From Shimia sediminis (GTDB taxonomy: Bacteria; Pseudomonadota; Alphaproteobacteria; Rhodobacterales; Rhodobacteraceae), in the NCBI RefSeq assembly GCF_003990645.1, contig NZ_RYZK01000002.1, forward strand, positions 186,001 through 250,000: a stretch of DNA of 64,000 bases, written 5' to 3'. The notes beneath the pieces are model-generated. The model saw nothing but the letters and a program-made list of their open reading frames with translations, was not told the origin of the DNA and made no database searches. Positions within the stretch are counted from its first letter, which is position 1. Each line of letters starts with the position of its first letter. Shown piece after piece: positions 43,274 through 52,404 of the stretch. The translations under genes were made by a program, and so were the position numbers.

Positions 43274-44056
43274 TCAGCGCAGCTTGGGCGGATTGTCGGG
43301 GTCGCTGCCGGGGGTCACGGGCACATACTCTTGTGGTTTTGGTGGCTCAGGCAAATCAAAACGCAGCCCTACGCGGGCAAGCTGTGCAGACACCGGGTTG
43401 GTTGTTTCAAAGAACCCCACATCCAATGCTCCGGCTTCCACACCCGAAAACGTCAACGCCTCGGATACGGCCTTGGCCAAGGCCCCCTGTGCGTCTGGAA
43501 TGGCTTCGACAAACCCCAGCATGTGGCTCTTGGCGCCGGTGTCATAGGACACGCCCACGAGGTAGGCCATTTTCGCAAGGCCAGCGGCGGTTGAAAGCTT
43601 TTGGTCCAGCGCAGAGATCAATGTTTCAGGCAAGCCGGTCGGCGCGGTGAAAGCCTCTGGCGTGGCTTCAACCTGATCCGGCGCGTGTTGCAGCGTGTCG
43701 TCCAACCACATCATAGCGTCCGGCGGGATCAGGATCGACGAGGGCGCAACCTCGAGGTTCACGCCAAGGCCGATGTTTTGCCCGGCCAGCATCGAGGCAA
43801 TCACGCGGCCAGAGAGCGCCGCATAGGGCGCTGGTTTGCCTACAAACTCGGCCAGCCGTTCCTCGGTGTCGAAGACCAGCACAAAAGAATGGTCCGAGAG
43901 GTCGAACAACTCTGGCGCAATGCTTTCGCCTTCTGCTTCCTTGGCCAGCAAAAGGAACAATTCGGCATCCGCCAAACGTTCGTAAAACCGCAGGCGCGCC
44001 GCGTCGTCTTGGGGCGTGGTCTCCATTGCCGCATGGGCCTGATCCAAGGGTGTCAT
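43274..44056 (-). CDS. SseB-family protein
   Basis: ATG 44056 overlaps the stop of the glycosylase gene (ATGA) and gives 260 residues. The N-terminal half matches SseB domains: A-R-L-R-F-Y-E-R-L-A-D-A-E-L-F-L-L-L, then V-F-D-T-E-E-R-L-A-E-F. The C-terminal half resembles the SseB C-terminal extension. SseB-type proteins have no established general activity; the name comes from enhanced serine sensitivity. It is soluble with no signal. Confidence 0.75.
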   Translation of the reverse strand: MTPLDQAHAAMETTPQDDAARLRFYERLADAELFLLLAKEAEGESIAPELFDLSDHSFVLVFDTEERLAEFVGKPAPYAALSGRVIASMLAGQNIGLGVNLEVAPSSILIPPDAMMWLDDTLQHAPDQVEATPEAFTAPTGLPETLISALDQKLSTAAGLAKMAYLVGVSYDTGAKSHMLGFVEAIPDAQGALAKAVSEALTFSGVEAGALDVGFFETTNPVSAQLARVGLRFDLPEPPKPQEYVPVTPGSDPDNPPKLR

Positions 44057-44634
44057 TCCAGAACCTCTCTGATCCGGGTGCGCAGCACGGGCAGCAGCTC
44101 GGCTTCGAACCACGGATGTTTCTTCAGCCATGCCGTATTGCGCCACGACGGATGAGGCAAGGGAAAGGCGTCGGGCGCATGGTCGCGCCACGCCGCAACG
44201 GTCTCGGTGACACCGGCTTTGTGACCCAAGTGCCACTTTTGCGCGTAGCCGCCCACGAGCAAGGTCAGCCGAACATCTGACAGGCTATCGAGAGCCGGCT
44301 GTCGCCAGGTGCGCGCGCAAATCGCCGGGGGAGGCAGGTCACTGCCCTTGGCATTGTAGCCGGGAAAACAGAACGCCATGGGCAGGATGGCCACGCGATC
44401 CCGGTCATAAAAGGTTGTCTCGTCAATTCCCATCCACGCGCGCAGCCTGTCGCCGGACGGGTCGGTAAAAGGTCGCCCGCTTTCATGCACACGTGCACCC
44501 GGCGCCTGACCGACAATCAATATCCGCGCACTGGGCTGAAACCACGCCACCGGGCGCGGCTGATGTGCCGTGGCTGTCGCGGCGAACCGGTCAGCACACA
44601 GACGGCAGGCGCGGATGTCCTCGATTAGGTCCAT
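44053..44634 (-). CDS. Uracil-DNA glycosylase superfamily protein, Fe-S type
   Basis: The 193-residue protein has motif A, G-Q-A-P-G-x6-G-R-P-F-x2-P-S-G, and motif B, L-P-H-P-S-W-R-N. Four cysteines fit the 4Fe-4S pattern of family 4/5-like glycosylases: C-R-L-C near residue 11, then the cysteines of F-C-F-P-G and I-C-A-R-T. It probably excises uracil or related damaged bases. It is coupled to the SseB-like gene and divergent from the ArsR/permease operon. Confidence 0.85.
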   Translation of the reverse strand: MDLIEDIRACRLCADRFAATATAHQPRPVAWFQPSARILIVGQAPGARVHESGRPFTDPSGDRLRAWMGIDETTFYDRDRVAILPMAFCFPGYNAKGSDLPPPAICARTWRQPALDSLSDVRLTLLVGGYAQKWHLGHKAGVTETVAAWRDHAPDAFPLPHPSWRNTAWLKKHPWFEAELLPVLRTRIREVLE

Positions 44635-44675
44635 GGGACAACACTGCGATAAGTGGCGATTGGGCGAAACCTGAT

Positions 44676-44740
44676 TTTATTTCGATGACTCTCGAAATAA
44701 AACTTGCGCAGGGCTATTATTTCGATATTTCTAGAAATAT
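44676..44740. promoter_or_regulatory. Two matching dyad operators upstream of the ArsR-type gene
   Basis: Operator 1 is TTATTTCGA-N6-TCGAAATAA (core 44677-44700, arms extend to 10 bp). Operator 2 is TTATTTCGA-N6-TAGAAATAT (44717-44740), with an embedded perfect palindrome ATATTTCTAGAAATAT (44725-44740) that overlaps the ATG. The left half-sites begin exactly 40 bp apart, close to four helical turns. Autorepression by the encoded ArsR-family protein is likely. Confidence 0.7.
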
Positions 44741-45083
44741 GAAACACGAATCAACAGACGACATTTCTCTGGCCATTGCCGCGTCCACCTTTGCGGCGCT
44801 TGGCTCGGAACAGCGGCTTTCGGTGCTGCGTTGCCTTGTGCGCGCCGGCCCAGAGGGCCTGAGCATCGGTGAGCTTGGCCAGCGCAGCGGCGTGACCGGC
44901 TCGACCCTGACCCATCATATGAAAATCCTGGCCCAATCGGGCCTCGTGACACAGGAGAAGCAGGGGCGCTCGATCATTTGTGCCGCCGTGGCCTATGACG
45001 AAATCCGCCTGCTCTCGCATTTCCTGCTGAAAGAATGCTGCGCCGACAGCGCAGCCCCCCACAAGGACCACAACCATGGCTGA
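44739..45083 (+). CDS. ArsR-family winged-helix transcriptional regulator
   Basis: ATG 44739 gives 114 residues. The winged helix spans about residues 12-85, with L-S-I-G-E-L-G-Q-R-S-G-V-T-G-S-T-L-T-H-H-M-K-I-L as the recognition region. The C-terminal tail has E-C-C-A-D and H-K-D-H-N-H, a plausible metal- or metalloid-binding site. It overlaps the permease gene by eight bases. It should sense the exported toxicant and release the two dyads upstream. Confidence 0.87.
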   Translation: MKHESTDDISLAIAASTFAALGSEQRLSVLRCLVRAGPEGLSIGELGQRSGVTGSTLTHHMKILAQSGLVTQEKQGRSIICAAVAYDEIRLLSHFLLKECCADSAAPHKDHNHG

Positions 45084-46110
45084 CACAACACAATCCCCGT
45101 CGCCCTTTACGACCCGTCTCGCCCGCATCGACAAGGCTTGGCTGGCGTTGGTGCTGATTCTCATCGCCGTCGCGGTGCTGGACTTGCCCCAACTGCTGCC
45201 CACAATCGGGTTTACCCTAGGAGCGCTTGGGCACACGGCACCGTTTATCCTGTTTGCGATCTTCGCAATCGGCTATCTCAAGGCGACGGGCGCAGAAACC
45301 ATCCTGGCCAAGGCCTTTGAAGGGCGCGAAACGCGAATGATCCTGTTCGCAGCGCTTTTGGGTGGGCTGTCGCCCTTCTGCTCCTGTGAAGTCATCCCAT
45401 TTATCGCCGCACTTCTGGCTGTTGGCGCGCCTCTGAGTGCGGTGATGGCGTTTTGGCTGGCCTCACCGCTGATGGACCCGGCGATGTTTGCCATCACCTC
45501 GGGGACTTTGGGGTTTGACTTTGCCCTGGCCAAAACCGTGGCAGCCGTGGGGCTTGGGCTGATGGGTGGTTTTGTGACCATGACCTTTGCAAAATCCCCG
45601 GTTTTCAGAGACCCATTGCGTGAAAAGCCGCAAGTCGGTGGATGCTGTGGCGTGAAACAGCCGTTCCAGGGCAAACCAGTGTGGAAGTTCTGGAAAGAGC
45701 CCGAGCGCCGCGCAACTTTCAAGGACGCGTCTCTGGATAACGGCCTGTTCCTGCTGAAGTGGCTGGCACTGGCCTATGTGATCGAGGCCATAATGCTGCA
45801 ATATGTGCCTGCGGAAATGATTGCATCCGTGCTGGGTGGCGATGGTATCAAACCAATCCTGTTGGGCGCGTTGGTCGGCGCACCTGCCTACCTGAATGGG
45901 TATGGCGCGGTGCCATTGGTCGACGCCCTGCTGCAACAAGGCATGTCAAACGGCGCGGCCATGAGCTTTGTCATTGCCGGTGGCGTCAGCTGCATCCCCG
46001 CAGCAGTTGCGGTCTGGGCGCTCGTCAAACCCCGCGTTTTTGCGGCTTACATCAGCTATGCAATGGTGGGTGCGTTTCTTGCGGGATTGGCCTGGCAGGC
46101 CATCGCGTAA
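45076..46110 (+). CDS. ArsP/DUF318-family permease
   Basis: The 344-residue membrane protein belongs to the PF03773 permease family. The hallmark G-G-L-S-P-F-C-S-C-E-V-I-P is in the first half and G-A-P-A-Y-L-N-G-Y-G-A-V-P-L in the second; a cytosolic loop between the halves bears G-G-C-C-G. Characterised ArsP proteins export trivalent organoarsenicals. Coupling to an ArsR-type repressor makes metal or metalloid efflux the best guess, but the ligand is not proved. Confidence 0.82.
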   Translation: MADTTQSPSPFTTRLARIDKAWLALVLILIAVAVLDLPQLLPTIGFTLGALGHTAPFILFAIFAIGYLKATGAETILAKAFEGRETRMILFAALLGGLSPFCSCEVIPFIAALLAVGAPLSAVMAFWLASPLMDPAMFAITSGTLGFDFALAKTVAAVGLGLMGGFVTMTFAKSPVFRDPLREKPQVGGCCGVKQPFQGKPVWKFWKEPERRATFKDASLDNGLFLLKWLALAYVIEAIMLQYVPAEMIASVLGGDGIKPILLGALVGAPAYLNGYGAVPLVDALLQQGMSNGAAMSFVIAGGVSCIPAAVAVWALVKPRVFAAYISYAMVGAFLAGLAWQAIA

Positions 46111-46247
46111 GGCCAACACCTGAGAAATCTGCCACAAGGGGGCATTGATTGGTCTCAACATCCAATCAATGCCCCTACGCCCGTTGCGACCTCAGGGAAA
46201 TTCCGCTAAGTCCCCTCGCCAACAGAGGACAAGAAGGGTGGAAACGA

Positions 46248-47495
46248 ATGTATCGCGTCTGGGGATTTTTGACCGACTACTCGTTGTTGTTGATCTTGGG
46301 CGCGTTGATTGCGCTTGTCTGGGCCAACATTGACTATAGTAGCTATCACCACTTCGTTGAATTCAAAATCTGGGATCACGCCCCGATCGGGCACCTGCAC
46401 GATGGCCACCGCACCCTGACGTTGCATTATCTGGTGAACGACGTGCTGATGGCCCTGTTCTTTGCCATCGCCGCCAAGGAAGTCTGGGAGGCCGTCGTCC
46501 TGAAAAACGGCAGCCTGCGTGGCAAAAAGGCGGCAACACCCTTGTTTGCAACGGCAGGTGGAATGTTTGGCCCGATTGGCGTTTACCTGGGTCTGGCCCT
46601 GATCATGGGATCCGACACTTACAACGCCGTGGCAAATGGTTGGGCGATCCCGACCGCAACAGATATCGCCTTTTCCTACCTGGTTGGGCGTCTGGTGTTT
46701 GGCGCCGGCCACCCGGCTGTGCGGTTCCTGCTGCTTCTGGCGATTGCGGATGATGCCGCTGGCCTGATCATCCTCGCGATTTTTTACCCCTCGGGTGATC
46801 TTGCTCCGCAGTGGTTGTTTGTCTCCTTTGGTGCGGCGCTTGCGGTGTTCGTGTTTGCCAACTGGCTTCCGCGTCGCTTGGATCGCGGCAATCAGGCGCG
46901 ACCAAACTCGACCGCTATGCGCAAACTGTTTGGCGGCCTTCCTTACATCATTGCCGGCTGCATCAGCTGGTATGGTTTCATGCGCTCGGGTCTGCATCCG
47001 GCGTTGGGGCTTTTGCCCATCGTCCCTGCAATCCCCCATGCCGATCGCGCCTTTGGCATTTTCTCGCAGGCAGAAACCCATCTGCATGACCTCTTGAACG
47101 TCATGGAGCACGCACTGAAGTATCCTGTCGAGGTGGTGTTGTTCTTCTTCGGCCTCTGCAACGCTGGTGTTCAACTCTCTTCCATGGGCGACGCCACCTG
47201 GCTGGTTCTGGCAGGCCTTATCATCGGGAAACCGGTGGGCATCCTGATCTTTGGCTGGGTCGCCGCAATGCCACTGAAGCTGGGCATCCCAGAAGGCATG
47301 CGCATCATCGACCTCATCGTCATTGGCTGCGTTGCTGCGATCGGGTTTACGGTATCTCTTTTCGTGGCTTCGGTGGCGTTTGAGGCCGGTCCGGTACAGG
47401 ATGCGGCCAAGATGGGCGCCCTGTTCAGCTTTGGCGCGGCAGCCATTTCGATCATCGCCGGCAAGGTCTGCCGGGTCGAAAAACGCAACCTTTAA
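46248..47495 (+). CDS. nhaA: Na+/H+ antiporter NhaA
   Basis: ATG 46248 behind AAGGGTGG gives 415 residues with about 12 helices. The ion-binding aspartates occur in L-L-A-I-A-D-D-A-A-G, and the lysine equivalent to E. coli K300 is in I-G-K-P-V-G-I. The P-T-A-T-D-I-A-F-S segment of the assembly region is also present. It exchanges external protons for internal sodium, as suits a marine organism. An intrinsic terminator follows. Confidence 0.94.
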   Translation: MYRVWGFLTDYSLLLILGALIALVWANIDYSSYHHFVEFKIWDHAPIGHLHDGHRTLTLHYLVNDVLMALFFAIAAKEVWEAVVLKNGSLRGKKAATPLFATAGGMFGPIGVYLGLALIMGSDTYNAVANGWAIPTATDIAFSYLVGRLVFGAGHPAVRFLLLLAIADDAAGLIILAIFYPSGDLAPQWLFVSFGAALAVFVFANWLPRRLDRGNQARPNSTAMRKLFGGLPYIIAGCISWYGFMRSGLHPALGLLPIVPAIPHADRAFGIFSQAETHLHDLLNVMEHALKYPVEVVLFFFGLCNAGVQLSSMGDATWLVLAGLIIGKPVGILIFGWVAAMPLKLGIPEGMRIIDLIVIGCVAAIGFTVSLFVASVAFEAGPVQDAAKMGALFSFGAAAISIIAGKVCRVEKRNL

Positions 47496-47520
47496 GCGCA
47501 AAATAGTTCAAATATTCAGA

Positions 47521-47547
47521 AAACCGGCGCCTCAGCGTCGGTTTTTT
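47521..47547 (+). terminator. Intrinsic terminator of nhaA
   Basis: ACCGGCGC-CTCA-GCGTCGGT forms an 8-bp stem with one G-T pair, followed by TTTTTT, 25 bases after the nhaA stop. Confidence 0.85.
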
Positions 47548-47685
47548 GATGTCTGGGGGTCAAAATTCTGCCGCATAGAGTTGCTAACTCCCCTAGTAAT
47601 CCGACATATTGAGGTCAAAGGCGCCACAGAGAGCGTTAACCAAAACCCGCTAAGAGGGATGGCCAGAGCAGAGCCGGAGCGATTG

Positions 47686-48345
47686 ATGCTCGAATTTGAG
47701 AATGTGAGTAAGTCCTTTTGGACAGGTACCCAGCGCAAGGTGATCCTTGAACGTGTATCTTTTCGCGTGGAGCTGGGCAATTCGCTAGGCATTCTCGCGC
47801 CAAACGGCACCGGCAAGACCACCCTGATCAACATGATGGCGGGTCTTGAAAAGCCGGACGAAGGCGACATCCGCCGTACCTGCCGCATCTCCTTTCCCCT
47901 GGGGTTCATGGGGGGGGTGGTCGGCAAACACTCGGCCGTTGAGAACAGCCGTTATATCGCGCGGCTCTACGGGTTGGATCCGGACTATGTGGAAGCCTTC
48001 TGTCGCTGGCTCTGCAATCTCGGCGAATACTTCGACCAGCCGCTTGGCACCTATTCGTCGGGCATGCGCTCGCGGTTCACCTTTGCGCTGATGTTGGCGC
48101 TGGATTTCGACATGTATCTGATCGACGAGGGCATGCCTTCGTCCACGGATGTCGAATTCAATCGCAAAGCAGGGGATATTCTGAAAGAACGGTTGCGCAC
48201 GACAACTATCGTGATCGTTTCGCACCAACCGCAAGTTCTGGAAAAGTTCGCCCGCTCCGCCGCCGTTCTGATGAACGGCAAATTGTATATGTTTGACACC
48301 TTGGAAGAGGCAAAGCAGCTCTATGACTACCAAACCCAAGGCTAA
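47686..48345 (+). CDS. kpsT: Capsule polysaccharide ABC exporter ATPase, KpsT-like
   Basis: ATG 47686, 9 bases from GGAG, gives 219 residues, the usual KpsT length; ATG 47659 is in frame but has its purine tract too close. Walker A is A-P-N-G-T-G-K-T-T, the signature region is Y-S-S-G-M-R-S-R, and Walker B is Y-L-I-D-E-G. It powers export of a lipid-linked capsular polysaccharide. The permease partner KpsM is not adjacent. It overlaps the next gene by 23 bases. Confidence 0.88.
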   Translation: MLEFENVSKSFWTGTQRKVILERVSFRVELGNSLGILAPNGTGKTTLINMMAGLEKPDEGDIRRTCRISFPLGFMGGVVGKHSAVENSRYIARLYGLDPDYVEAFCRWLCNLGEYFDQPLGTYSSGMRSRFTFALMLALDFDMYLIDEGMPSSTDVEFNRKAGDILKERLRTTTIVIVSHQPQVLEKFARSAAVLMNGKLYMFDTLEEAKQLYDYQTQG

Positions 48346-49996
48346 AAAGTTTCGCATCCGCCGCAACACACCCGGCTCCGGCCCCGGTGGCGCGGCACAG
48401 GCACCTGTGGCACAGGCACCCGCCGGGCAGGCCCCGCGTGGCCCGGAAAAGCCCGCATCCCGGCCCAACGCACCCCAACAAACCCCTGTGCAGGCAACTG
48501 CGCCTGCGACCCCGGCCCCGGCAATGGGACTGGAACCAACCCCAAGTCCGGATCGCGATATTGACGCCATAAAACGCGAAGGCCTGACCGGTCGCCAGTT
48601 GCGCATGGCGCGGCGGGTTGCCCAGAAGAACGGTCTTGCGCCGACCTCGGACTATGACGCGGTGCGCCTGTTGCGCGCCAATGGGATTGATCCGTTTCAG
48701 CGTACCAATATGCTCGAGCTGGTGGTGCCGGATCAGGAACAGACCCAGCCCGCGGTTTCACAAAAGGGCAAAATTCAACTGCCGCAAACGATGGCGCCGG
48801 GCAAGACCCTGCCGTCAACCGAGTTTGCCGAGCAATCGCCGGCAGAGCGGCGCGCGCAGGAAATTGGCAGCATTCAAAAGGACATTGCGCGCCGTCGCCG
48901 TCGCCGTCTAGCCCTGCTTGTCGCGCGGCTCTCGGTCTTTGTATTCCTGCCGACAATCCTTGCTGGGTGGTACTTTTACGCGGTGGCAACGCCGATGTAT
49001 TCGTCAAAATCAGCCTTTATGATCTTGCAGGCCGACACGGCAACTGCATCCGGCGGTCTGGGATCGTTGTTGCCATCGCAGTTCAACACCAACCTCGATG
49101 CCATCGCGACGCAGGACTATCTCACCTCCAAGGACGCCATGCTGCGCCTGGATTCCGACATCGGATTTAAGAGCCATTTTAGCAACCCCAGCATCGATCC
49201 GATCCAGCGCCTATCCGAGAACCCTACGAACGAACAGGCTTACAAGGTCTACAAGAAGTTCGTGAAGATCAGCTATGACCCGACCGAAGGCTCGATCCGG
49301 ATGGAGGTCAGCGCCGCCGATCCCCTGGTCGCAGCGCAGTTCTCGAACAAGCTGATTTCTTACGCAGAAACGCGTGTTGACGATCTGTCCCAGCGCAAAC
49401 GTGAAGACCAGCTTGCCGATGCGCGCAGGAGCCTTGAGCGCGCCAAACAGGAACGCCGCGACGCCCAGACCGCGCTGGTGACGCTGCAAAGTGACTCGGA
49501 CCTCTTGGATCCCGAAGGCTTGATTGCCAGCCTGCGGTCGCAGATTTCGGGTTATCAGCTTCAACTCCAAGAAAAAGAACTGCAACTACAGGCTCTTCTC
49601 GACAACCCCCGCCCAAACAAGGCAAGAGTTGATGGGGTGACCGGTGACGTGAGGCGCCTGAAAAACCTGCTGGTTTCCTTGGAATCCAAGATGAACGAGG
49701 CAACGGTTGGGGAATCCTCGCTTGCGCAGAAAACAGCCCAGATCAAGCTCGCGCAGGCGGATTTGGCGACGGCAGATCTGTTGATGCAAACGGCGCTGCA
49801 AACGCTCAAACAAACCGAGCTTGAGGCCAATCGCCAGGTGCGTTACCTGACGACCAGCGTCGAACCGGTGGCGTCGCAGGACCCGAGCTATCCAAGGGCT
49901 TTTGAAAACACCGTGGTGGCGTTTCTAATCTTTTCAGGTATTTACCTGATGATCTCGCTGACTGCGTCCATCCTCCGTGAACAGGTATCGTCCTAA
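48323..49996 (+). CDS. kpsE: Capsule polysaccharide export inner-membrane protein, KpsE/BexC-like
   Basis: ATG 48323 gives 557 residues. An unusual cytosolic N-terminal region of about 190 residues (basic, then Ala/Pro/Gln-rich) precedes the first membrane helix (about 196-218). A long periplasmic region with coiled coils (about 370-515) and a second helix near the C-terminus (about 530-550) complete the polysaccharide co-polymerase topology. The protein should bridge the ABC exporter to the outer-membrane channel. KpsE is normally about 380 residues; the extra length is the N-terminal extension. Confidence 0.85.
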   Translation: MTTKPKAKKFRIRRNTPGSGPGGAAQAPVAQAPAGQAPRGPEKPASRPNAPQQTPVQATAPATPAPAMGLEPTPSPDRDIDAIKREGLTGRQLRMARRVAQKNGLAPTSDYDAVRLLRANGIDPFQRTNMLELVVPDQEQTQPAVSQKGKIQLPQTMAPGKTLPSTEFAEQSPAERRAQEIGSIQKDIARRRRRRLALLVARLSVFVFLPTILAGWYFYAVATPMYSSKSAFMILQADTATASGGLGSLLPSQFNTNLDAIATQDYLTSKDAMLRLDSDIGFKSHFSNPSIDPIQRLSENPTNEQAYKVYKKFVKISYDPTEGSIRMEVSAADPLVAAQFSNKLISYAETRVDDLSQRKREDQLADARRSLERAKQERRDAQTALVTLQSDSDLLDPEGLIASLRSQISGYQLQLQEKELQLQALLDNPRPNKARVDGVTGDVRRLKNLLVSLESKMNEATVGESSLAQKTAQIKLAQADLATADLLMQTALQTLKQTELEANRQVRYLTTSVEPVASQDPSYPRAFENTVVAFLIFSGIYLMISLTASILREQVSS

Positions 49997-49998
49997 GT

Positions 49999-50832
49999 AT
50001 GAAACATATTGAGATTGGTGGGCTGACCACCGGGAATGATCTGCCTCTGACATTGATCGCCGGGCCTTGCCAGCTTGAAAGCGTGGATCATGCCCAGATG
50101 ATTGCTGGAACCCTGAAAGAGGCCTGCGACAAGGCCGGGGCGCAGTACATATTCAAAGGATCATTTGACAAGGCCAACCGCACCTCGCTGAGTGCGGCCC
50201 CGGCCCTTGGCCTGGATGCCGGGCTTAAGGTGTTGCAATCCGTCAAGGATACGCTGGGTGTCCCGGTTCTGACCGACATTCACGACGCCGCGCAATGTGC
50301 GCCCGTGGCCGAGGTTTGCGATGTTCTGCAGATCCCGGCCTTCCTGTGCAGACAGACCGCATTGTTGCTGGCAGCAGGAGAAACTGGGGCTGTCATCAAC
50401 GTCAAAAAGGGGCAATTTCTGGCACCCTGGGACATGCCGAACGTGGTTGCCAAGATCGAAAGCACTGGAAACAAACGCATTTTGCTGACCGAACGTGGCG
50501 CGTCCTTTGGCTATAACCGCCTTGTTGTCGACATGCAGTCGCTGCCGGAAATGGCGCGCACCGGGTATCCGGTGGTGATGGATGCCACACACGCCGTGGC
50601 CCAGCCCGGTGGGCTTGGGGGAGCGTCTGGCGGCCAGCGAGAGTTTGCGCCTGTGCTTGCACGCGCCGCTGTGGCGACCGGTATTGGTGCTGTTTTCACC
50701 GAGACCCACCAGGACCCCGACAACGCGCCCTGCGACGGCCCGAACATGATCTACCTGCGCGACATGCCGGGTCTTATTGAGACGCTGATGCAGTTCGACA
50801 GGCTGGCAAAGGCCAATCCAATTTCACTGTAA
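49999..50832 (+). CDS. kdsA: 3-deoxy-8-phosphooctulonate (Kdo-8-P) synthase
   Basis: The 277-residue protein has the KdsA motifs L-I-A-G-P-C-Q-L-E-S, F-K-G-S-F-D-K-A-N-R-T-S, G-A-V-I-N-V-K-K-G-Q-F and the late H-Q-D-P-D-N-A-P-C-D-G-P. It condenses arabinose-5-phosphate and PEP. Starting three bases after kpsE, it may supply Kdo for the poly-Kdo linker of an ABC-exported capsule as well as for lipopolysaccharide. Confidence 0.95.
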   Translation: MKHIEIGGLTTGNDLPLTLIAGPCQLESVDHAQMIAGTLKEACDKAGAQYIFKGSFDKANRTSLSAAPALGLDAGLKVLQSVKDTLGVPVLTDIHDAAQCAPVAEVCDVLQIPAFLCRQTALLLAAGETGAVINVKKGQFLAPWDMPNVVAKIESTGNKRILLTERGASFGYNRLVVDMQSLPEMARTGYPVVMDATHAVAQPGGLGGASGGQREFAPVLARAAVATGIGAVFTETHQDPDNAPCDGPNMIYLRDMPGLIETLMQFDRLAKANPISL

Positions 50833-50857
50833 ACTATTGTTTTGAAAGTCAAATATT

Positions 50858-52354
50858 ATGACCACACCGATTTCAGATGTGACCCCGAATACATGGGAAT
50901 TCCTGCGCGACGCGATGATAAAACCCACTGGGTTTCGTGAATATGACGCCCGCTGGAAGTACCCGGAAGAGATCAACCTGCCTGGTATGACCGCCCTGGG
51001 CCTGGGTCTGGGAACACAGATGCGCCGCCGAGGGATCGAGCCGGTGATCGCGGTGGGTAATGATTATCGGGACTACTCTCTGGCGATCAAGAACGCGCTG
51101 ATGCTTGGGCTGATGCAGGCCGGTATTCAGGTCAAGGATATTGGCCCGGCGGTGTCGCCCATGGCCTATTTTTCCCAGTTTTTTCTGGATGTTCCAGCCG
51201 TGGCGATGGTCACGGCCAGCCACAATCCCAACGGCTGGACCGGGGTCAAGATGGGCTTTGAACGGCCGCTGACACATGGCCCGGATGAGATGAACGAGCT
51301 GCGCGACATCGTGCTGACCGGCCAAGGGGCGCCTGCGCCGGGCGGGTCGTATGAATTCGTGGACGGCGTAAAAGAGGCCTATATTCAAGACCTTGTGGGT
51401 GACTTCAAAATGTCCCGCCCGCTCAAGGTGGTCTGCGCGACCGGGAACGGCACGGCCTCGGCCTTTGCGCCGGAGGTGTTTGAACGGATCGGGGTTGAGG
51501 TTGTCGAGAGTCACAACACGCTGGATTACACCTTTCCGCATTACAATCCGAACCCGGAAGCCCTTGAAATGCTTCATGATATGTCCGACAGCGTCAAAGC
51601 GTCGGGCGCTGATTGCGCGTTGGGATTTGACGGCGATGGCGACCGCTGCGGCGTGGTGGATGACGAGGGCGAAGAGATCTTTGCCGACAAGGTGGGCGTC
51701 ATCATGGCGCGCGATCTGGGCAAGCTTTATCCGGGGTCGACCTTTGTTGCGGATGTCAAATCGACAGGGCTGTTCGCGAGCGATCCTGAGCTGAAAAAGC
51801 TAGGTATTACAGCGGATTACTGGAAAACCGGCCACAGCCATATGAAACGGCGCGTGAAAGAAATTGGCGCGTTGGCGGGGTTTGAAAAATCCGGACACTA
51901 CTTCCTCGCCGAACCTGTCGGGCGCGGCTATGACTGTGGCCTGCGCGTGGCGGTGGAAATCTGCAAGCTGATGGACCGCAACCCGGACATGAAGATGTCG
52001 GACCTGCGCAAGGCACTGCCCAAGACCTGGGCCACACCAACCATGTCACCCTATGCGGCGGACACGGAAAAATACGATATTCTTCAACGGCTTGTCGAGA
52101 AACTGGTGACCAAACACGAGGCTGGCGAGAGCTTTGCCGGACGCCCCATCAAAGAGGTTGTGACGGTGAACGGCGCACGTGTGATCCTGGACAATGGATC
52201 CTGGGGATTGGTGCGGGCGTCATCCAATACGCCAAACCTTGTGGTGGTCTGCGAAAGCTCGGAGTCCGAGGCGGAAATGCGGGCGATTTTTGCCGATATC
52301 GACGCGGTCATCCGCACCGAACCGGGTGTCGGGGATTACGATCAGACGATCTGA
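50858..52354 (+). CDS. Phosphomannomutase/phosphoglucomutase
   Basis: The 498-residue alpha-D-phosphohexomutase carries the phosphoserine loop T-A-S-H-N-P-N-G-W, the metal loop D-G-D-G-D-R and the sugar-binding loop G-F-E-K-S-G-H-Y-F. The C-terminal phosphate-binding R-A-S-S-N-T-P-N is also present. It interconverts hexose 6- and 1-phosphates, giving precursors for nucleotide sugars. Its place behind kpsTE and kdsA links it to capsule synthesis. The exact sugar preference is not decidable from motifs. Confidence 0.9.
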   Translation: MTTPISDVTPNTWEFLRDAMIKPTGFREYDARWKYPEEINLPGMTALGLGLGTQMRRRGIEPVIAVGNDYRDYSLAIKNALMLGLMQAGIQVKDIGPAVSPMAYFSQFFLDVPAVAMVTASHNPNGWTGVKMGFERPLTHGPDEMNELRDIVLTGQGAPAPGGSYEFVDGVKEAYIQDLVGDFKMSRPLKVVCATGNGTASAFAPEVFERIGVEVVESHNTLDYTFPHYNPNPEALEMLHDMSDSVKASGADCALGFDGDGDRCGVVDDEGEEIFADKVGVIMARDLGKLYPGSTFVADVKSTGLFASDPELKKLGITADYWKTGHSHMKRRVKEIGALAGFEKSGHYFLAEPVGRGYDCGLRVAVEICKLMDRNPDMKMSDLRKALPKTWATPTMSPYAADTEKYDILQRLVEKLVTKHEAGESFAGRPIKEVVTVNGARVILDNGSWGLVRASSNTPNLVVVCESSESEAEMRAIFADIDAVIRTEPGVGDYDQTI

Positions 52355-52381
52355 TTAACCGTTTGTCAGGATTTGGGGAAA

Positions 52382-52404
52382 CTGCGCGAAAAGCGCGGTT
52401 TTCT
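52382..52404 (+). terminator. Probable terminator of the capsule gene cluster
   Basis: CTGCGC-GAAAA-GCGCGG forms a 6-bp stem (one T-G pair) followed by TTTTCT, about 28 bases after the phosphohexomutase stop. Confidence 0.55.

Noticed and set aside
44057-44236. 60-residue N-terminal extension of the SseB-like frame
   Set aside because: It lies within the glycosylase gene in another frame and looks random; ATG 44056 overlaps the glycosylase stop neatly.
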